From positions 930,001 to 994,000 of the forward strand of contig OZ223471.1 in NCBI GenBank assembly GCA_965140775.1: a stretch of 64,000 nucleotides of DNA, in the 5' to 3' direction. Source of the DNA: UBA6244 sp965140775. GTDB lineage: Bacteria > Bacteroidota > Bacteroidia > Bacteroidales > F082. The translations under genes were made by a program, and so were the position numbers. Under the pieces are notes generated by a model. The model saw only the letters and a list, made by a program, of their open reading frames with translations. It was not told the origin of the DNA and ran no database searches. Positions 1 through 9,094 of this stretch are shown here, piece after piece (position 1 is the first letter of the stretch; every line of letters starts with the position of its first letter).

Positions 1-742
1 TTCTCAGGAGATTTCTCGGTCGTTCCTCCCTCGAAATGACAACCAAAGCCTAAAAACTCCACCCCCATCAGCCGCGACCTTTATCCGAAGGCGGCTCCCT
101 CCCCTTGGGGGAGGGCAAGGGGTGGGGTAGCAACAGCCAACGACCAAAAGCCAACAGCCAACAGCCCCACCTGTCATGTCGAAGGAGGAACGACTGAGAC
201 ATCCCCCCGGCAAGAACGACTGCCTTGATGACCAGCCGGAGTTTGGGCTCCTTTTTCTCAGGAGATTTCTCTGTGTTCTTTGTGTCTCTGTGGTGCATTT
301 TTGCGGGTTTGTATTCACCGCGGAGGCGCTAAGGACGCGGAGGGGATAAGGAAAAAGTGACGGAAGTGACAGTGATCGGTGAGCCAAAAGCCAACAGCCC
401 CACCTGTCATGTCGAAGGAGGAACGACTGAGACATCCCCCCGGCAAGAATGACAGAATTGATGACCCCCCAGATTGTAGGCTTTCATTCTCAGGAGATTT
501 CTCGGTCGTTCCTCCCTCGAAATGACAACCAAAGCCTAAATACTCCACCCCCCCACGACCAAACTTGATAAATCAATACACCTGAAGCCCACCCCTTGCC
601 CTTCGGCTTAAGCCAAGGGCACAGGAAGGACAAGCCAACCGCCAACCGCCTACCCTGTTATTTCTCCTCCTGCGCAGAAAAATCCAAAAAACAGAAAAGA
701 TAATGGTGACGAGAAAGCCGAGGGTGCCGGGTCTTGGTGACT
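1..742. repeat. Gene-free left edge made of dispersed repeats
   Basis: No convincing gene lies here. One element occurs at 1-67 and again at 487-553 almost unchanged, with a short piece at 255-272. A second occurs at 158-220 and 391-453. The core of the first (GTCGTTCCTCC..TCGAAATGAC) is close to the reverse complement of the core of the second (GTCATGTCGAAGGAGGAACG), so they behave as inverted arms. A hairpin with arms GCCCTT/AAGGGC around the palindrome GGCTTAAGCC lies at 598-620. The words around 300-345 (CGCGGAGGCGCTAAGGACG) and near 105-125 resemble short interspersed repeats I know from other Bacteroidota genomes. Several open frames cross this stretch but all are translations of the repeats. 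Confidence 0.75.
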
Positions 743-1075
743 TTATGTCCGTGATACGATGAGTTGACGCACTTCCTCGAGCAATTGTTTTGTTTTTTTC
801 AGAGTGGAAATCACTTCCAGTTTTTCGAGGGAGCCTTCCGTTTTTTTTCTCTCCAAATAGTCCTTGGCACCGCTGATGGTCATGCCTTTTTCTTTTAGCA
901 GATGCAAAAGGAGTTGGGCATGCGAAAAGTCTTTTTGGCTGTAATATCGCGTGCCTTTTTCGTTTTTTTTCGGCCTTAAAATCGAAAATTCCTGCTCCCA
1001 ATAGCGTAATTGTGAGGGTGTTACCCCCAGCATTTGTGATACTTCTCCGATTTTATAATATAGTTTTTCTGACAT
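743..1075 (-). CDS. MerR-family transcriptional regulator
   Basis: A 110-residue protein with a MerR-type winged helix-turn-helix at about residues 6-75: YKIGEVSQMLGVTPSQLRYW, then the wing RPKKNEKGTRYYS and a second helical pair. The remaining ~35 residues are a charged helix that could dimerise. It has no obvious ligand domain and no cysteine cluster, so it is not a metal or redox sensor of the MerR/SoxR kind. Length is typical of the short MerR proteins of Bacteroidota. It follows the M23 peptidase gene by 5 bases on the same strand, so the two are probably cotranscribed. The targets are unknown. Confidence 0.85.
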   Translation of the reverse strand: MSEKLYYKIGEVSQMLGVTPSQLRYWEQEFSILRPKKNEKGTRYYSQKDFSHAQLLLHLLKEKGMTISGAKDYLERKKTEGSLEKLEVISTLKKTKQLLEEVRQLIVSRT

Positions 1076-1080
1076 GGAGG

Positions 1081-2052
1081 TTAGTCAAGGGTTTGGTTGG
1101 AATATTTCGACTGATCGAGGATTTTGGCAAACTCGTCGGGTGAAAGGTCGTTGAAGAAATAATAAATGGGGTTTACCGTGCGGCCATTTTTTCTCACCTC
1201 GTAATGCAGGTGGGGGGCAGTGGATTTTCCGGTATTGCCCACGGTACCAATTTCTTGTCCGCGTTTAACAATATCCCCACGTTTTACCTGAATGTCTTTG
1301 ATGTGGGCATAAAAGGTTTGATATCCATAGCCATGATCGATGGTGATGGTGTTGCCGTAGCCACGGGGCGACTTACTGGTTTTGATTACTTTACCGGCTC
1401 CGGCCGCGTAGATGGTGGTTCCCTGAGGAGCACTGAAATCCACACCAGCATGAAATTTATTGATTTTGTAAATGGGGTCGATGCGGTAGCCATAAAACGA
1501 CGAAAGTCGCTTTAAATCAGTGTTGCTAACTGGTTGGATAGCCGGTATGCATGAAAGCATCATCTCCTTGTTTCGTGCCATTTCGTAAACTTCGTCGAAG
1601 GATTTGGACTGAACATAGATCTGACTTGCCAGCTGATCGAGTTTTTTGGCTGTTTGTATCAGTAATTCTGAATTGCTGTACCCTTCCAAATGGTTATACC
1701 TGTCAACACCCCCATATCCTGCTTTTCTCACCGATTTGGGAATGGGCTCGGCTTCAAATATTACACGATATATGTTGTCGTCGCGGTCGCTCATCTCGTC
1801 CATCAGCTGCTGGAGTTTGTCCAAACGACCATTCATGATTTTATATTCCAGTTTTACTTGCTCCAGTTCCATCCTCTGCATTCGTTCTCGGGGTGTTTCA
1901 AAAAAATTGTACACCAGAACGATGAGCCCTGTTCCCACGGCCAAAGAAGTCATCAGGAAAAGAAAAGTATTGACGATTCTTTGCCCTCCTGATTTTCTAA
2001 CTTCCTCGTAGGCAAGTGTTTTCGGATTAAAAACGTATTTGGTTTTTGCCAT
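1081..2052 (-). CDS. Membrane-anchored M23 (LytM) metallopeptidase
   Basis: A 323-residue protein predicted to cut peptidoglycan cross-bridges, or to activate amidases, outside the inner membrane. It has a short cytoplasmic N-terminus, one membrane helix at about 29-50, a coiled coil at about 53-92 and a C-terminal LytM domain at about 195-300. The zinc and catalytic residues are all visible: H201-x3-D205, H250, and H281-L-H283 in APHLHYE. The enzyme therefore looks active and is not one of the degenerate LytM regulators. It starts 20 bases downstream of a TAATTTTG box and diverges from alaS; merR follows it. Confidence 0.92.
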   Translation of the reverse strand: MAKTKYVFNPKTLAYEEVRKSGGQRIVNTFLFLMTSLAVGTGLIVLVYNFFETPRERMQRMELEQVKLEYKIMNGRLDKLQQLMDEMSDRDDNIYRVIFEAEPIPKSVRKAGYGGVDRYNHLEGYSNSELLIQTAKKLDQLASQIYVQSKSFDEVYEMARNKEMMLSCIPAIQPVSNTDLKRLSSFYGYRIDPIYKINKFHAGVDFSAPQGTTIYAAGAGKVIKTSKSPRGYGNTITIDHGYGYQTFYAHIKDIQVKRGDIVKRGQEIGTVGNTGKSTAPHLHYEVRKNGRTVNPIYYFFNDLSPDEFAKILDQSKYSNQTLD

Positions 2053-2071
2053 ATAAATTATCTGAAGAATG

Positions 2072-2098
2072 CAAAATTAATAAAATAGGCTACATTTG
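2072..2098. promoter_or_regulatory. Divergent -7 boxes for the M23 gene and alaS
   Basis: On the minus strand TAATTTTG (2079-2072) lies 20 bases before the M23 start. On the plus strand TACATTTG (2091-2098) lies 49 bases before alaS. Both match the Bacteroidota TAnnTTTG consensus; no clear -33 TTTG is seen at the usual spacing. Confidence 0.5.
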
Positions 2099-2147
2099 CA
2101 TCGTAAAAAATATTAAATTTCAACAATCACCTGTTAATCAACACACT

Positions 2148-4775
2148 ATGAAGTCCTCTGAAATTAGAAAGGCTTTCCTTGATTTTTTTGAGCAAAAGCA
2201 ACATCAGATTGTTCCTTCGGCTCCGATGGTAGTAAAAAATGATCCTACCCTGATGTTTACCAACGCGGGTATGAATCAATTCAAAGATATATTTCTTGGT
2301 AATTCGCCTGCCGGCCATGCCCGTGTGGCTGATTCTCAAAAATGCCTTCGCGTAAGCGGAAAACACAACGACCTGGAAGAAGTGGGTCACGATACCTACC
2401 ACCACACCATGTTTGAGATGTTGGGCAACTGGTCGTTTGGTGGAAATCAAGGCGCTTACTTTAAAAAGGAAGCCATCGATTGGGCATGGGAGTTTTTAAC
2501 GGAAGTGCTCCATGTGGACAAGAACAATTTGTATGTAACTGTTTTTGAGGGTGATTCGGTTGACGGACTTGCCATGGATCAGGAAGCTTACGATTTCTGG
2601 AAGCAAATGGTGGAGGAAGACCATATTCTCTTGGGTTCCAAAAAGGATAATTTTTGGGAAATGGGTGATACCGGGCCTTGCGGACCTTGCTCGGAAGTGC
2701 ACGTGGACATCCGTCCCGAAGAGGAGAAAATGAAAATCTCCGGACGCGAATTGGTTAACAACGACCATCCTGAAGTAATCGAAATCTGGAACCTCGTTTT
2801 CATCGAATTCAACAGGTTGGCCTCCGGCAAACTGGAACCTCTGGCCGCCAAGCATGTGGACACAGGCATGGGCTTTGAGCGACTTTCTATGGTAATCCAG
2901 GGTGTGCGCTCCAATTATGATACGGACGTTTTCACTCCCTTGATCAATCAGGTGGCCAACATGGCCGGAATAGCCTACCGCACCGACAAAGCCAAAGATA
3001 TCGCCATGCGTGTGATTTCCGACCACATACGGGCGGTAGCTTTCGCCATTGCGGACGGACAGCTGCCCTCCAACACCGGTGCAGGATACGTCATCCGACG
3101 CATATTGCGACGCGCCGTTCGTTATGGTTATACTTTTTTGGGATTTGAAGAGGCATTTATGTACCGACTGATGGCTGTTTTGGCTGACCAAATGGGTGAG
3201 TTTTTCCCTGAGTTGATTTCGCAGAAAGAGTTTATCGTTCAGGTAATTAAAGAGGAAGAGCAAGCCTTTTTGCGCACTTTGGCACAGGGTATTCGCAAGT
3301 TTGAACAATACACAGAGCAGCACCCCAACGAAAAAACCATCGACGGGGCTTTTGCTTTCGAGCTTTTCGACACCTTTGGGTTTCCCATCGACCTAACCCA
3401 ACTCATCGCCCGCGAAAAAGGCTTTGCAGTGGATATGGACGGTTTTAACAAGGGGCTGAACCAACAAAAAGAACGTTCGCGCAACGCTGCGGCAGTAGAA
3501 ACCGGCGACTGGATCGAGATGGACAACACCGAAAATTCGGAGGGTTTTGTGGGTTATCATCAATTGAATGCGGAAGTAAAAATTATTAAGTACCGCAAGG
3601 TAACTTCCAAAAAAAGAACAAATTATGAGGTGGTGCTCAACAAAACACCGTTTTATGCCGAATCGGGAGGTCAGGTGGGCGACAAAGGTCTGCTGGTTTC
3701 CATCCACGAAACCCTGCATGTGGTAGATACCAAAAAGGAAAACAACCTGATCGTGCACTATGTAAACGAACTTCCAGCCCATCCTGATGCAGTTTTTGAA
3801 GCCAAAGTGGATGCCAAAAACCGACAGATGACCGCAGCCAACCACAGTGCCACCCACCTCATGCATGCTGCTTTGCGGAGCGTTCTGGGGACACATGTGG
3901 AGCAAAAAGGTTCCATGGTGGATGCCGATCGGTTGCGATTCGACTTTGCCCATTTTTCAAAGATGACCCCCGAAGAAATAGCACAAACGGAGTTTCTGGT
4001 CAACCAAAAGATCAGGGAAAATGTATCCGGTGTAGTCAAGGAAAATGTACCTATGAAAGAGGCATTGGAAATGGGAGCCATGGCTTTGTTTGGCGAAAAA
4101 TATGGCGATTCGGTGCGTGTGGTGGCCTTTGACCCGGAGTTTTCGGTGGAATTGTGCGGAGGAACCCATACCTCTGCCACCGGCAATATCGGACTGTTTA
4201 AAATTGTTTCCGAAAGTGGAATTGCTGCCGGCGTGCGTCGCATCGAAGCCGTAACAGGTCAAAAAGCCATCGACTATGTGGAAGAGCAAATAGAAGTGCT
4301 CAATACCATTAAAGCCATGTTTAAAAATCAGGCCAACACCACTTTGGCAGTGTCGCAACTGCTGGAGAGAAATTCAGTTTTACAGAAGGAAGTGGAACAG
4401 TTGCAACGTGAAAAAGCCGCTCATGTGGCCAAAGATATGTTGGAAAAAGGAGTCCGGGTGGCCGAAAAATTATTCATTGCTGAGCAACTGACCATGGACG
4501 TAAATCAGGCCAAATTGCTTGCCCAACAACTGCGAACCATGGATGATTCGGTAGTGGTTGTTTTGGCCATGACAGCCGACGACAAACTCAACCTGGTGAT
4601 TGCTGCTTCCGAATCACTTGTTGAGCAAAAACAATTCGATTCGGCCAAGGCCATCAAAGAGGTGGCCCCACTTATTAAAGGTGGCGGTGGAGGGCAACCC
4701 GGTTTGGCCACGGCTGGAGGAAAGGATTTGTCGAGAATTGCAGAGGTCTTTGAAAAAGTAAAGCATATGCTGTAA
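2148..4775 (+). CDS. alaS: Alanyl-tRNA synthetase
   Basis: An 875-residue class II aminoacyl-tRNA synthetase that charges tRNA-Ala and edits mischarged Ser/Gly. The N-terminal catalytic domain starts in the usual way (MKSSEIRKAFLDFF, then the motif region SAPMVVKNDPTLMFTNAGM). The editing domain has the zinc motif HSATHLMHAAL near residue 565 and CGGTHTSATG near 669. The C-terminal DHHA1-type domain ends with GGGGGQPGLATAGG near 845. The frame is open back to 2046, but the ATG at 2148 is chosen because it begins at the conserved N-terminus and lies after the TACATTTG promoter box. A likely terminator follows. Confidence 0.98.
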   Translation: MKSSEIRKAFLDFFEQKQHQIVPSAPMVVKNDPTLMFTNAGMNQFKDIFLGNSPAGHARVADSQKCLRVSGKHNDLEEVGHDTYHHTMFEMLGNWSFGGNQGAYFKKEAIDWAWEFLTEVLHVDKNNLYVTVFEGDSVDGLAMDQEAYDFWKQMVEEDHILLGSKKDNFWEMGDTGPCGPCSEVHVDIRPEEEKMKISGRELVNNDHPEVIEIWNLVFIEFNRLASGKLEPLAAKHVDTGMGFERLSMVIQGVRSNYDTDVFTPLINQVANMAGIAYRTDKAKDIAMRVISDHIRAVAFAIADGQLPSNTGAGYVIRRILRRAVRYGYTFLGFEEAFMYRLMAVLADQMGEFFPELISQKEFIVQVIKEEEQAFLRTLAQGIRKFEQYTEQHPNEKTIDGAFAFELFDTFGFPIDLTQLIAREKGFAVDMDGFNKGLNQQKERSRNAAAVETGDWIEMDNTENSEGFVGYHQLNAEVKIIKYRKVTSKKRTNYEVVLNKTPFYAESGGQVGDKGLLVSIHETLHVVDTKKENNLIVHYVNELPAHPDAVFEAKVDAKNRQMTAANHSATHLMHAALRSVLGTHVEQKGSMVDADRLRFDFAHFSKMTPEEIAQTEFLVNQKIRENVSGVVKENVPMKEALEMGAMALFGEKYGDSVRVVAFDPEFSVELCGGTHTSATGNIGLFKIVSESGIAAGVRRIEAVTGQKAIDYVEEQIEVLNTIKAMFKNQANTTLAVSQLLERNSVLQKEVEQLQREKAAHVAKDMLEKGVRVAEKLFIAEQLTMDVNQAKLLAQQLRTMDDSVVVVLAMTADDKLNLVIAASESLVEQKQFDSAKAIKEVAPLIKGGGGGQPGLATAGGKDLSRIAEVFEKVKHML

Positions 4776-4791
4776 AGGCATCATAGGTGTG

Positions 4792-4819
4792 CCACATGGC
4801 GTTTTTGCCGTGGTTTTTT
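4792..4819 (+). terminator. Probable intrinsic terminator after alaS
   Basis: CCACATGGC pairs with GCCGTGG (with a bulge) around a GTTTTT loop, followed by six T. It sits 17 bases past the alaS stop. Confidence 0.5.
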
Positions 4820-5053
4820 GGCATCAAAGAACGACGCTGTTGGTTGTCTTCGGGTAAACCAGCTGTTTGGGAACCCGGATGATCGAAATACGAATCATAC
4901 TAAAGTTCTTGTTTACAGAATAATATGAAAGTGTTTCGAGGTAAAAGTTGCTGTTAATAACATTTTTAATAAAAAAAACGTTGGGGGACTGTGTCCTGCC
5001 AAATTTTTATAAATTTACACGTTAGCTTGATTTGTGTACAAACCTAATACTAC

Positions 5054-6268
5054 ATGCATAAAGAACGGATTAGAAGTTTCTTTTTTTTGTTATTCGTAGG
5101 CCTGATCAGTCTCGGCGGAATGTCTGCTTATGCACAAACCGATTGTCCGCCTGAGGGTGATGCCGAGTTGATAAATTTTAGTTCACTTAGCCCGGTTCAG
5201 TCGGAAATTAGACAGGTAACCGGATGGGCAAAACAGGATAACGGACGATGGCTTTCGGCTCCGGGACGCATTCCTTTTACCGATGAACGCACCAACAAAA
5301 GTACGGGGTTGGAGCGTAAGTTGGGTCAGGACAATATCATTGCCCTACAACTCCGTAAAGTGATGGTGGGAAATGAACAATACAACGTTTTGGTGAAAAA
5401 ATATCATGATGGTGAATATGAATTTCCTGTGTTGCGCGAAGGATGGCGTGGCTATAAATCTCTCGATTTTTATGTGTTCAGAAGCTCCAAATTGGCCGAA
5501 ATCTTGCCCGAAGAAATTCCTTTCAATAAGGAATACGCTGTCAACTTGAATGTTTTTGTAAGAGGAACCATCCGTGACTACGAAGGAAGAAACGAAGACG
5601 ATGAAATTGTAAGAACCATACAAAGTGTAGAACGTGGTGAGGTGGTAAACGACTGGAACATTGTGTTTGCCGTGTATCCCATCAAAAATGGCGACGAAGA
5701 AGTGGTACGCTTTAAACTGATCAAATCCTTCCGGAAAAAGCACTTGGTAAGCTACTATGCCGCCGAACAAAATTGGGACCGCAACTTCGACATGACTTTT
5801 TACGAAGTGAAATTTTTCAGATTCAAAGCCTTTATCCGCGATGCCGAGGAATATGTGCTGGACGTAACCAATCCCGACAATCCATTGGCCGAAAAAGACG
5901 CTTATACCAACAACTACAACTGGGGAATTCTTAAATACCAAATGGGCGACTATCCCACAGCCATTGAATACTTCAATACGGCATTGGAAGAAAATCCCGA
6001 TACCCGGGACTTCCTGATTTATTCCTTCCGGGGAAATGCACGCAGCAAAATGAGGTTGTATGGCGATGCCATCGACGACTTTGATAAAGCCCTTGATTTT
6101 CAACCTGAAAACGTGATGGATTATTCCAATTGGGTGAAAAATTACTATAACAGAGGTGTTGCAAAATTCTATATGAACAACCTGGAAGGTGCATGTAAAG
6201 ACTGGAATAAGGCCCTGGAACTGGGATTCGGCCCCGCCCATGATTACATATTGAAATATTGCCAATAA
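5054..6268 (+). CDS. Secreted TPR-repeat protein
   Basis: A 404-residue exported protein of unknown role. A signal peptide ends at about residue 28 (SAYAQ). The middle (30-280) matches nothing I recognise; it is rich in beta-strand-like sequence and acidic/aromatic residues. The C-terminal third (about 285-400) carries three TPR-like helical pairs: NNYNWGILKYQMGDYPTAIEYF, SFRGNARSKMRLYGDAIDDF and NRGVAKFYMNNLEGACKDW. TPRs usually bind protein partners, so a periplasmic scaffold role is an inference. The next gene begins 20 bases later on the same strand and is also exported, so the pair is likely an operon. Confidence 0.75.
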   Translation: MHKERIRSFFFLLFVGLISLGGMSAYAQTDCPPEGDAELINFSSLSPVQSEIRQVTGWAKQDNGRWLSAPGRIPFTDERTNKSTGLERKLGQDNIIALQLRKVMVGNEQYNVLVKKYHDGEYEFPVLREGWRGYKSLDFYVFRSSKLAEILPEEIPFNKEYAVNLNVFVRGTIRDYEGRNEDDEIVRTIQSVERGEVVNDWNIVFAVYPIKNGDEEVVRFKLIKSFRKKHLVSYYAAEQNWDRNFDMTFYEVKFFRFKAFIRDAEEYVLDVTNPDNPLAEKDAYTNNYNWGILKYQMGDYPTAIEYFNTALEENPDTRDFLIYSFRGNARSKMRLYGDAIDDFDKALDFQPENVMDYSNWVKNYYNRGVAKFYMNNLEGACKDWNKALELGFGPAHDYILKYCQ

Positions 6269-6288
6269 CATTAGCCCTTAGAACTGCC

Positions 6289-7476
6289 ATGACCAGATTG
6301 ACCGCTCTATATACCATCGTATTGCTCTTTTTAATTGCCAATTCTTCTTGTGCACAGTCGGGTACCATTGCTCCGGGTGCCTATGGTGGTGCCGACCGCG
6401 ACTGGCAATTTAATTACAATCTGGGCTTCTCACAGTTTTATGGCGATGCCAGCAACACGGGTTTTTTTACCAAACTATCGGGCGAAAGTGCTTTTGGAAC
6501 AGGGATTCATATTAGAAAATACGTGTCGCCCATAATGGCCTTGGGTGGCGCTTTTTTGTATTCCGGTGTAAAAAGCCATAAGGTTAAAAGTGCCACAGGC
6601 GCTACGGTTGATTTTACACTTTCAGGTTCGTTTTACGATGTGGGTGTCGACCTTTATACCGATTTAAGTGGATTGTTCTGGGGTCCTTCTGACCGAACCA
6701 TGAATTTATATGGAACCATCGGATTGGGATATGCATCTTGGAAAACAGAATTGGCCGACAACCTGGCCGGATCGATTGTGGTTAGCGGTGATGCCGTCAA
6801 TGGCGTTACCACCAAAAAAGGTGGAGCTGTAGTGCCCATAGCTCTGGGAGTAAACTTCAAATTAGGCCCCAATTGGGGATTGAATCTTGAATCAAGTTTG
6901 CATACCGTGCTCAACGATGATGTGGACATGTGGACCGATGGTTTCAAGTACGACCAAATGCTTTATACACAAGTGGGCATTTCGTACTACCTGAATTCGG
7001 GTCAGCAAAATAAAAAGGACAGGAAACCGAGAGGTGAACGACCACAATCCACAGATTGCAACAAGCAACCCATTCCCACAGATGTGATACCTCTTTACGA
7101 TTACAAAAAACAACCCCCGAAACCATCCGGTGGAGGAGTTGTTACAGGACGTCAGGTGGAAACCCTCACCATAGCTCAGCCAACCACCCCTCCCGCCACT
7201 GATTATCGTCGTGGGATCGTTTACCGTGTGCAGGTGTTGGCCAAATCGCAGGCACTTCCGTCGGTGGCCTACATCAAGAATCAGTTTGATATCACCACCG
7301 ATGTTTACGAAAACTATCAGGATGGGGTTTATCGCTATTCTGCAGGAAGTTTTTCCACTTACAGAGAGGCTTTGGCCTATAGTCAGGAGTTGCGCAGCCG
7401 GGGCATACATGATGCTTTTGTTGTGGTTTATCAAAACAATGTCCGCATCAAACTCACCGACGACCTGAAACGTTAG
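6289..7476 (+). CDS. Outer-membrane barrel-like protein with SPOR-like C-terminus
   Basis: A 395-residue exported protein. A signal peptide ends at about residue 22 (SSCAQ). Residues about 35-240 are glycine/aromatic rich with alternating polarity (FNYNLGFSQFYGDASN, YDVGVDLYTDLSGLF), typical of small beta-barrel outer-membrane proteins. A proline-rich linker (245-305) leads to a domain at about 310-390 (YRVQVLAKSQ..YRYSAGSFSTYREALAYSQELRSRGI) that resembles SPOR, a denuded-peptidoglycan-binding fold. The combination suggests a link between outer membrane and cell wall. The ATG at 6289 is preferred to one at 6259, which would overlap the preceding gene. The SPOR assignment is by pattern only. 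Confidence 0.72.
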   Translation: MTRLTALYTIVLLFLIANSSCAQSGTIAPGAYGGADRDWQFNYNLGFSQFYGDASNTGFFTKLSGESAFGTGIHIRKYVSPIMALGGAFLYSGVKSHKVKSATGATVDFTLSGSFYDVGVDLYTDLSGLFWGPSDRTMNLYGTIGLGYASWKTELADNLAGSIVVSGDAVNGVTTKKGGAVVPIALGVNFKLGPNWGLNLESSLHTVLNDDVDMWTDGFKYDQMLYTQVGISYYLNSGQQNKKDRKPRGERPQSTDCNKQPIPTDVIPLYDYKKQPPKPSGGGVVTGRQVETLTIAQPTTPPATDYRRGIVYRVQVLAKSQALPSVAYIKNQFDITTDVYENYQDGVYRYSAGSFSTYREALAYSQELRSRGIHDAFVVVYQNNVRIKLTDDLKR

Positions 7477-7494
7477 ATTGATTTTTCTGTTTTG

Positions 7495-7611
7495 TTTAAG
7501 AAACTGTCAAAATTTTACCCATGGTAGATCGAAAAAATGAATTAATCATTTTTCTACCCATATTTTGGCTTCCAACGGGGCTCCAAATCAAAGCTAAAAC
7601 AGTTTCTTAAA
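7495..7611. repeat. Imperfect 117-bp inverted repeat (MITE-like or bidirectional terminator)
   Basis: TTTAAGAAACTGT at 7495-7507 is perfectly repeated in inverse orientation at 7599-7611. Inside it, GGTAGA..AAAAATGA pairs with TCATTTTT..CTACC, and CAAAAT/ATTTTG words lie in inverted order. The right arm overlaps the stop codon of the minus-strand lipoprotein gene. The element separates two convergent genes, so it may end transcription from both sides, or be a small non-autonomous transposon relic. Confidence 0.6.
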
Positions 7612-8851
7612 AGGATTCCGTCAAAAAACGTAATTCATTTTCCTCCACTTCCACCAATCGATAGCGTTGGTTTTTGCCCATGTTCTTAAAAAGCACACGG
7701 CCTGTACTGTCGGGTAGGGTCCAGTCCACGGCCTTCCATTCTCCATCGTTTTCCACCGCCAGATAAAGGTATTTCGATTGGGAATGAACATCCTCCAACA
7801 GCACGTCTTTCACCGGAACATAGTCTTTGGTAACATCCAAAAAGTCGAAATGGCCCAAGAATGGCGGGGTGTGGTCGTTCGTATGCTTTATGGAAAACAA
7901 ACTGCCCGGCACATGCGAAAAGGTTCTTCTAAAAACTTTGGGTGTCCGGTTGGCAGGGAAAGGTACAGGTTTCTCCTTTGGTGGAAGGGTTAGTCGTTGG
8001 CCGTCAGGAAGTAAAGCTGTTGCCGTAAATATGCCTCCCACCGAATCAGAATAATACGGACAATAGTCCATACATGCCGCCACGCCCATGCTTCGCAAGG
8101 CATACACCTTGTACATGGCCAGTTCCAGACTGCTTCCCATGCCGGTTTGCTCAAGCTGAAGGTAATTTCGTGGGTTGGGGTAGGGGCTGAATCGATCGTC
8201 GCAGACCAATTGATTGTTAATGATTTGGTCAATGGTGAGGGCGACCTCTTTCGGATCTGACAATCCTTTAATGGTATCGGCATATTTTTCCAAAAAGTGT
8301 TGTCTGAAAGTCAGCAAAGGCTCATTGGCTACACGATAGGGGAGTATCCATTGAGTAAATTCGTTGAAATTGTAGTGCTTCGACCATTGCGTGCCTGTCC
8401 AGATGGCGCAGGCCTGATTGACTTCATTGGTCAGAAAGTCTGCCGTTACCTTTTTCAAATCAATGCCAAATGAATCAGCGCGGTATCTTACGGTGCCATT
8501 TTTTGCCGAAAGGCTGTCGATATATTGCTTGATGGCTTTTTCAGATGGAAAGGATAAGGGGTTGAAGCTAACCTCGTTGCCTGTTGAATCGGCCATGGAA
8601 ATATAGATGGTATATTGCTGGGGCAGGTTTCCCAGAAGATAGTAAAGCGCCTTCAGTTTGGTGCTGTCCTGTGGTGCGTCGAATGCCAGGATGGCCTTCA
8701 TGAGTTCGGGTCGGTTGAGGTTGGCCAAACTTAGTGAGTTTTGCACAGCAGGAGGCAATCCCGGGTCTTTCGATTTCAAACAACCGGATGCCATAAGCAT
8801 GCATAAAACAAGACAAACCGTCGCCAATTTTAACCTAACCAAGAGAGACAT
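7607..8851 (-). CDS. Lipoprotein with degenerate transglutaminase-like domain
   Basis: A 414-residue lipoprotein with lipobox LMASGC (Cys24). The segments NFNEFTQWILPYRVANEPL (about 161-179) and GMGSSLELAMYKVYALRSMGVAACMDY (about 237-263) follow the pattern of Bacteroidota surface lipoproteins with a transglutaminase-like core, in which a Cys stands in the G-x-C motif before the helix and a His-Trp pair comes later. Here the Cys position reads Ser (GSS), and the later motif is GGIFTATALLPDGQ with no obvious His. If the alignment is right, the protein is a non-catalytic relative. The role is unknown. It is a single gene facing the barrel/SPOR gene across an inverted repeat. Confidence 0.65.
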   Translation of the reverse strand: MSLLVRLKLATVCLVLCMLMASGCLKSKDPGLPPAVQNSLSLANLNRPELMKAILAFDAPQDSTKLKALYYLLGNLPQQYTIYISMADSTGNEVSFNPLSFPSEKAIKQYIDSLSAKNGTVRYRADSFGIDLKKVTADFLTNEVNQACAIWTGTQWSKHYNFNEFTQWILPYRVANEPLLTFRQHFLEKYADTIKGLSDPKEVALTIDQIINNQLVCDDRFSPYPNPRNYLQLEQTGMGSSLELAMYKVYALRSMGVAACMDYCPYYSDSVGGIFTATALLPDGQRLTLPPKEKPVPFPANRTPKVFRRTFSHVPGSLFSIKHTNDHTPPFLGHFDFLDVTKDYVPVKDVLLEDVHSQSKYLYLAVENDGEWKAVDWTLPDSTGRVLFKNMGKNQRYRLVEVEENELRFLTESF

Positions 8852-9094
8852 TTTTTCGGGATTATCCGGCTAAATTAATGAAATGTGGCAAATGGTTTCC
8901 GCTTTTATCGATTATTACCAAAAAAGAGCGTATAACTCCGGATATGGGATGGGTTTGCTGAGTGACTTTATTTTTATGATCAGAAATGGTTGATCATGTA
9001 TCCTCAATAATGCTGTAATAAAGGGAGGACTAAACAATGGCACAAGCGGATGCTTGCGCCAGATTGCGCGAAAAAGCATACCATAAATGGTCGC

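Noticed and set aside
4..548. Open frames of 76-143 codons at the left edge
   Set aside because: They translate the direct and inverted repeats in several frames and share the same repeated peptides; no domain or start signal supports them.
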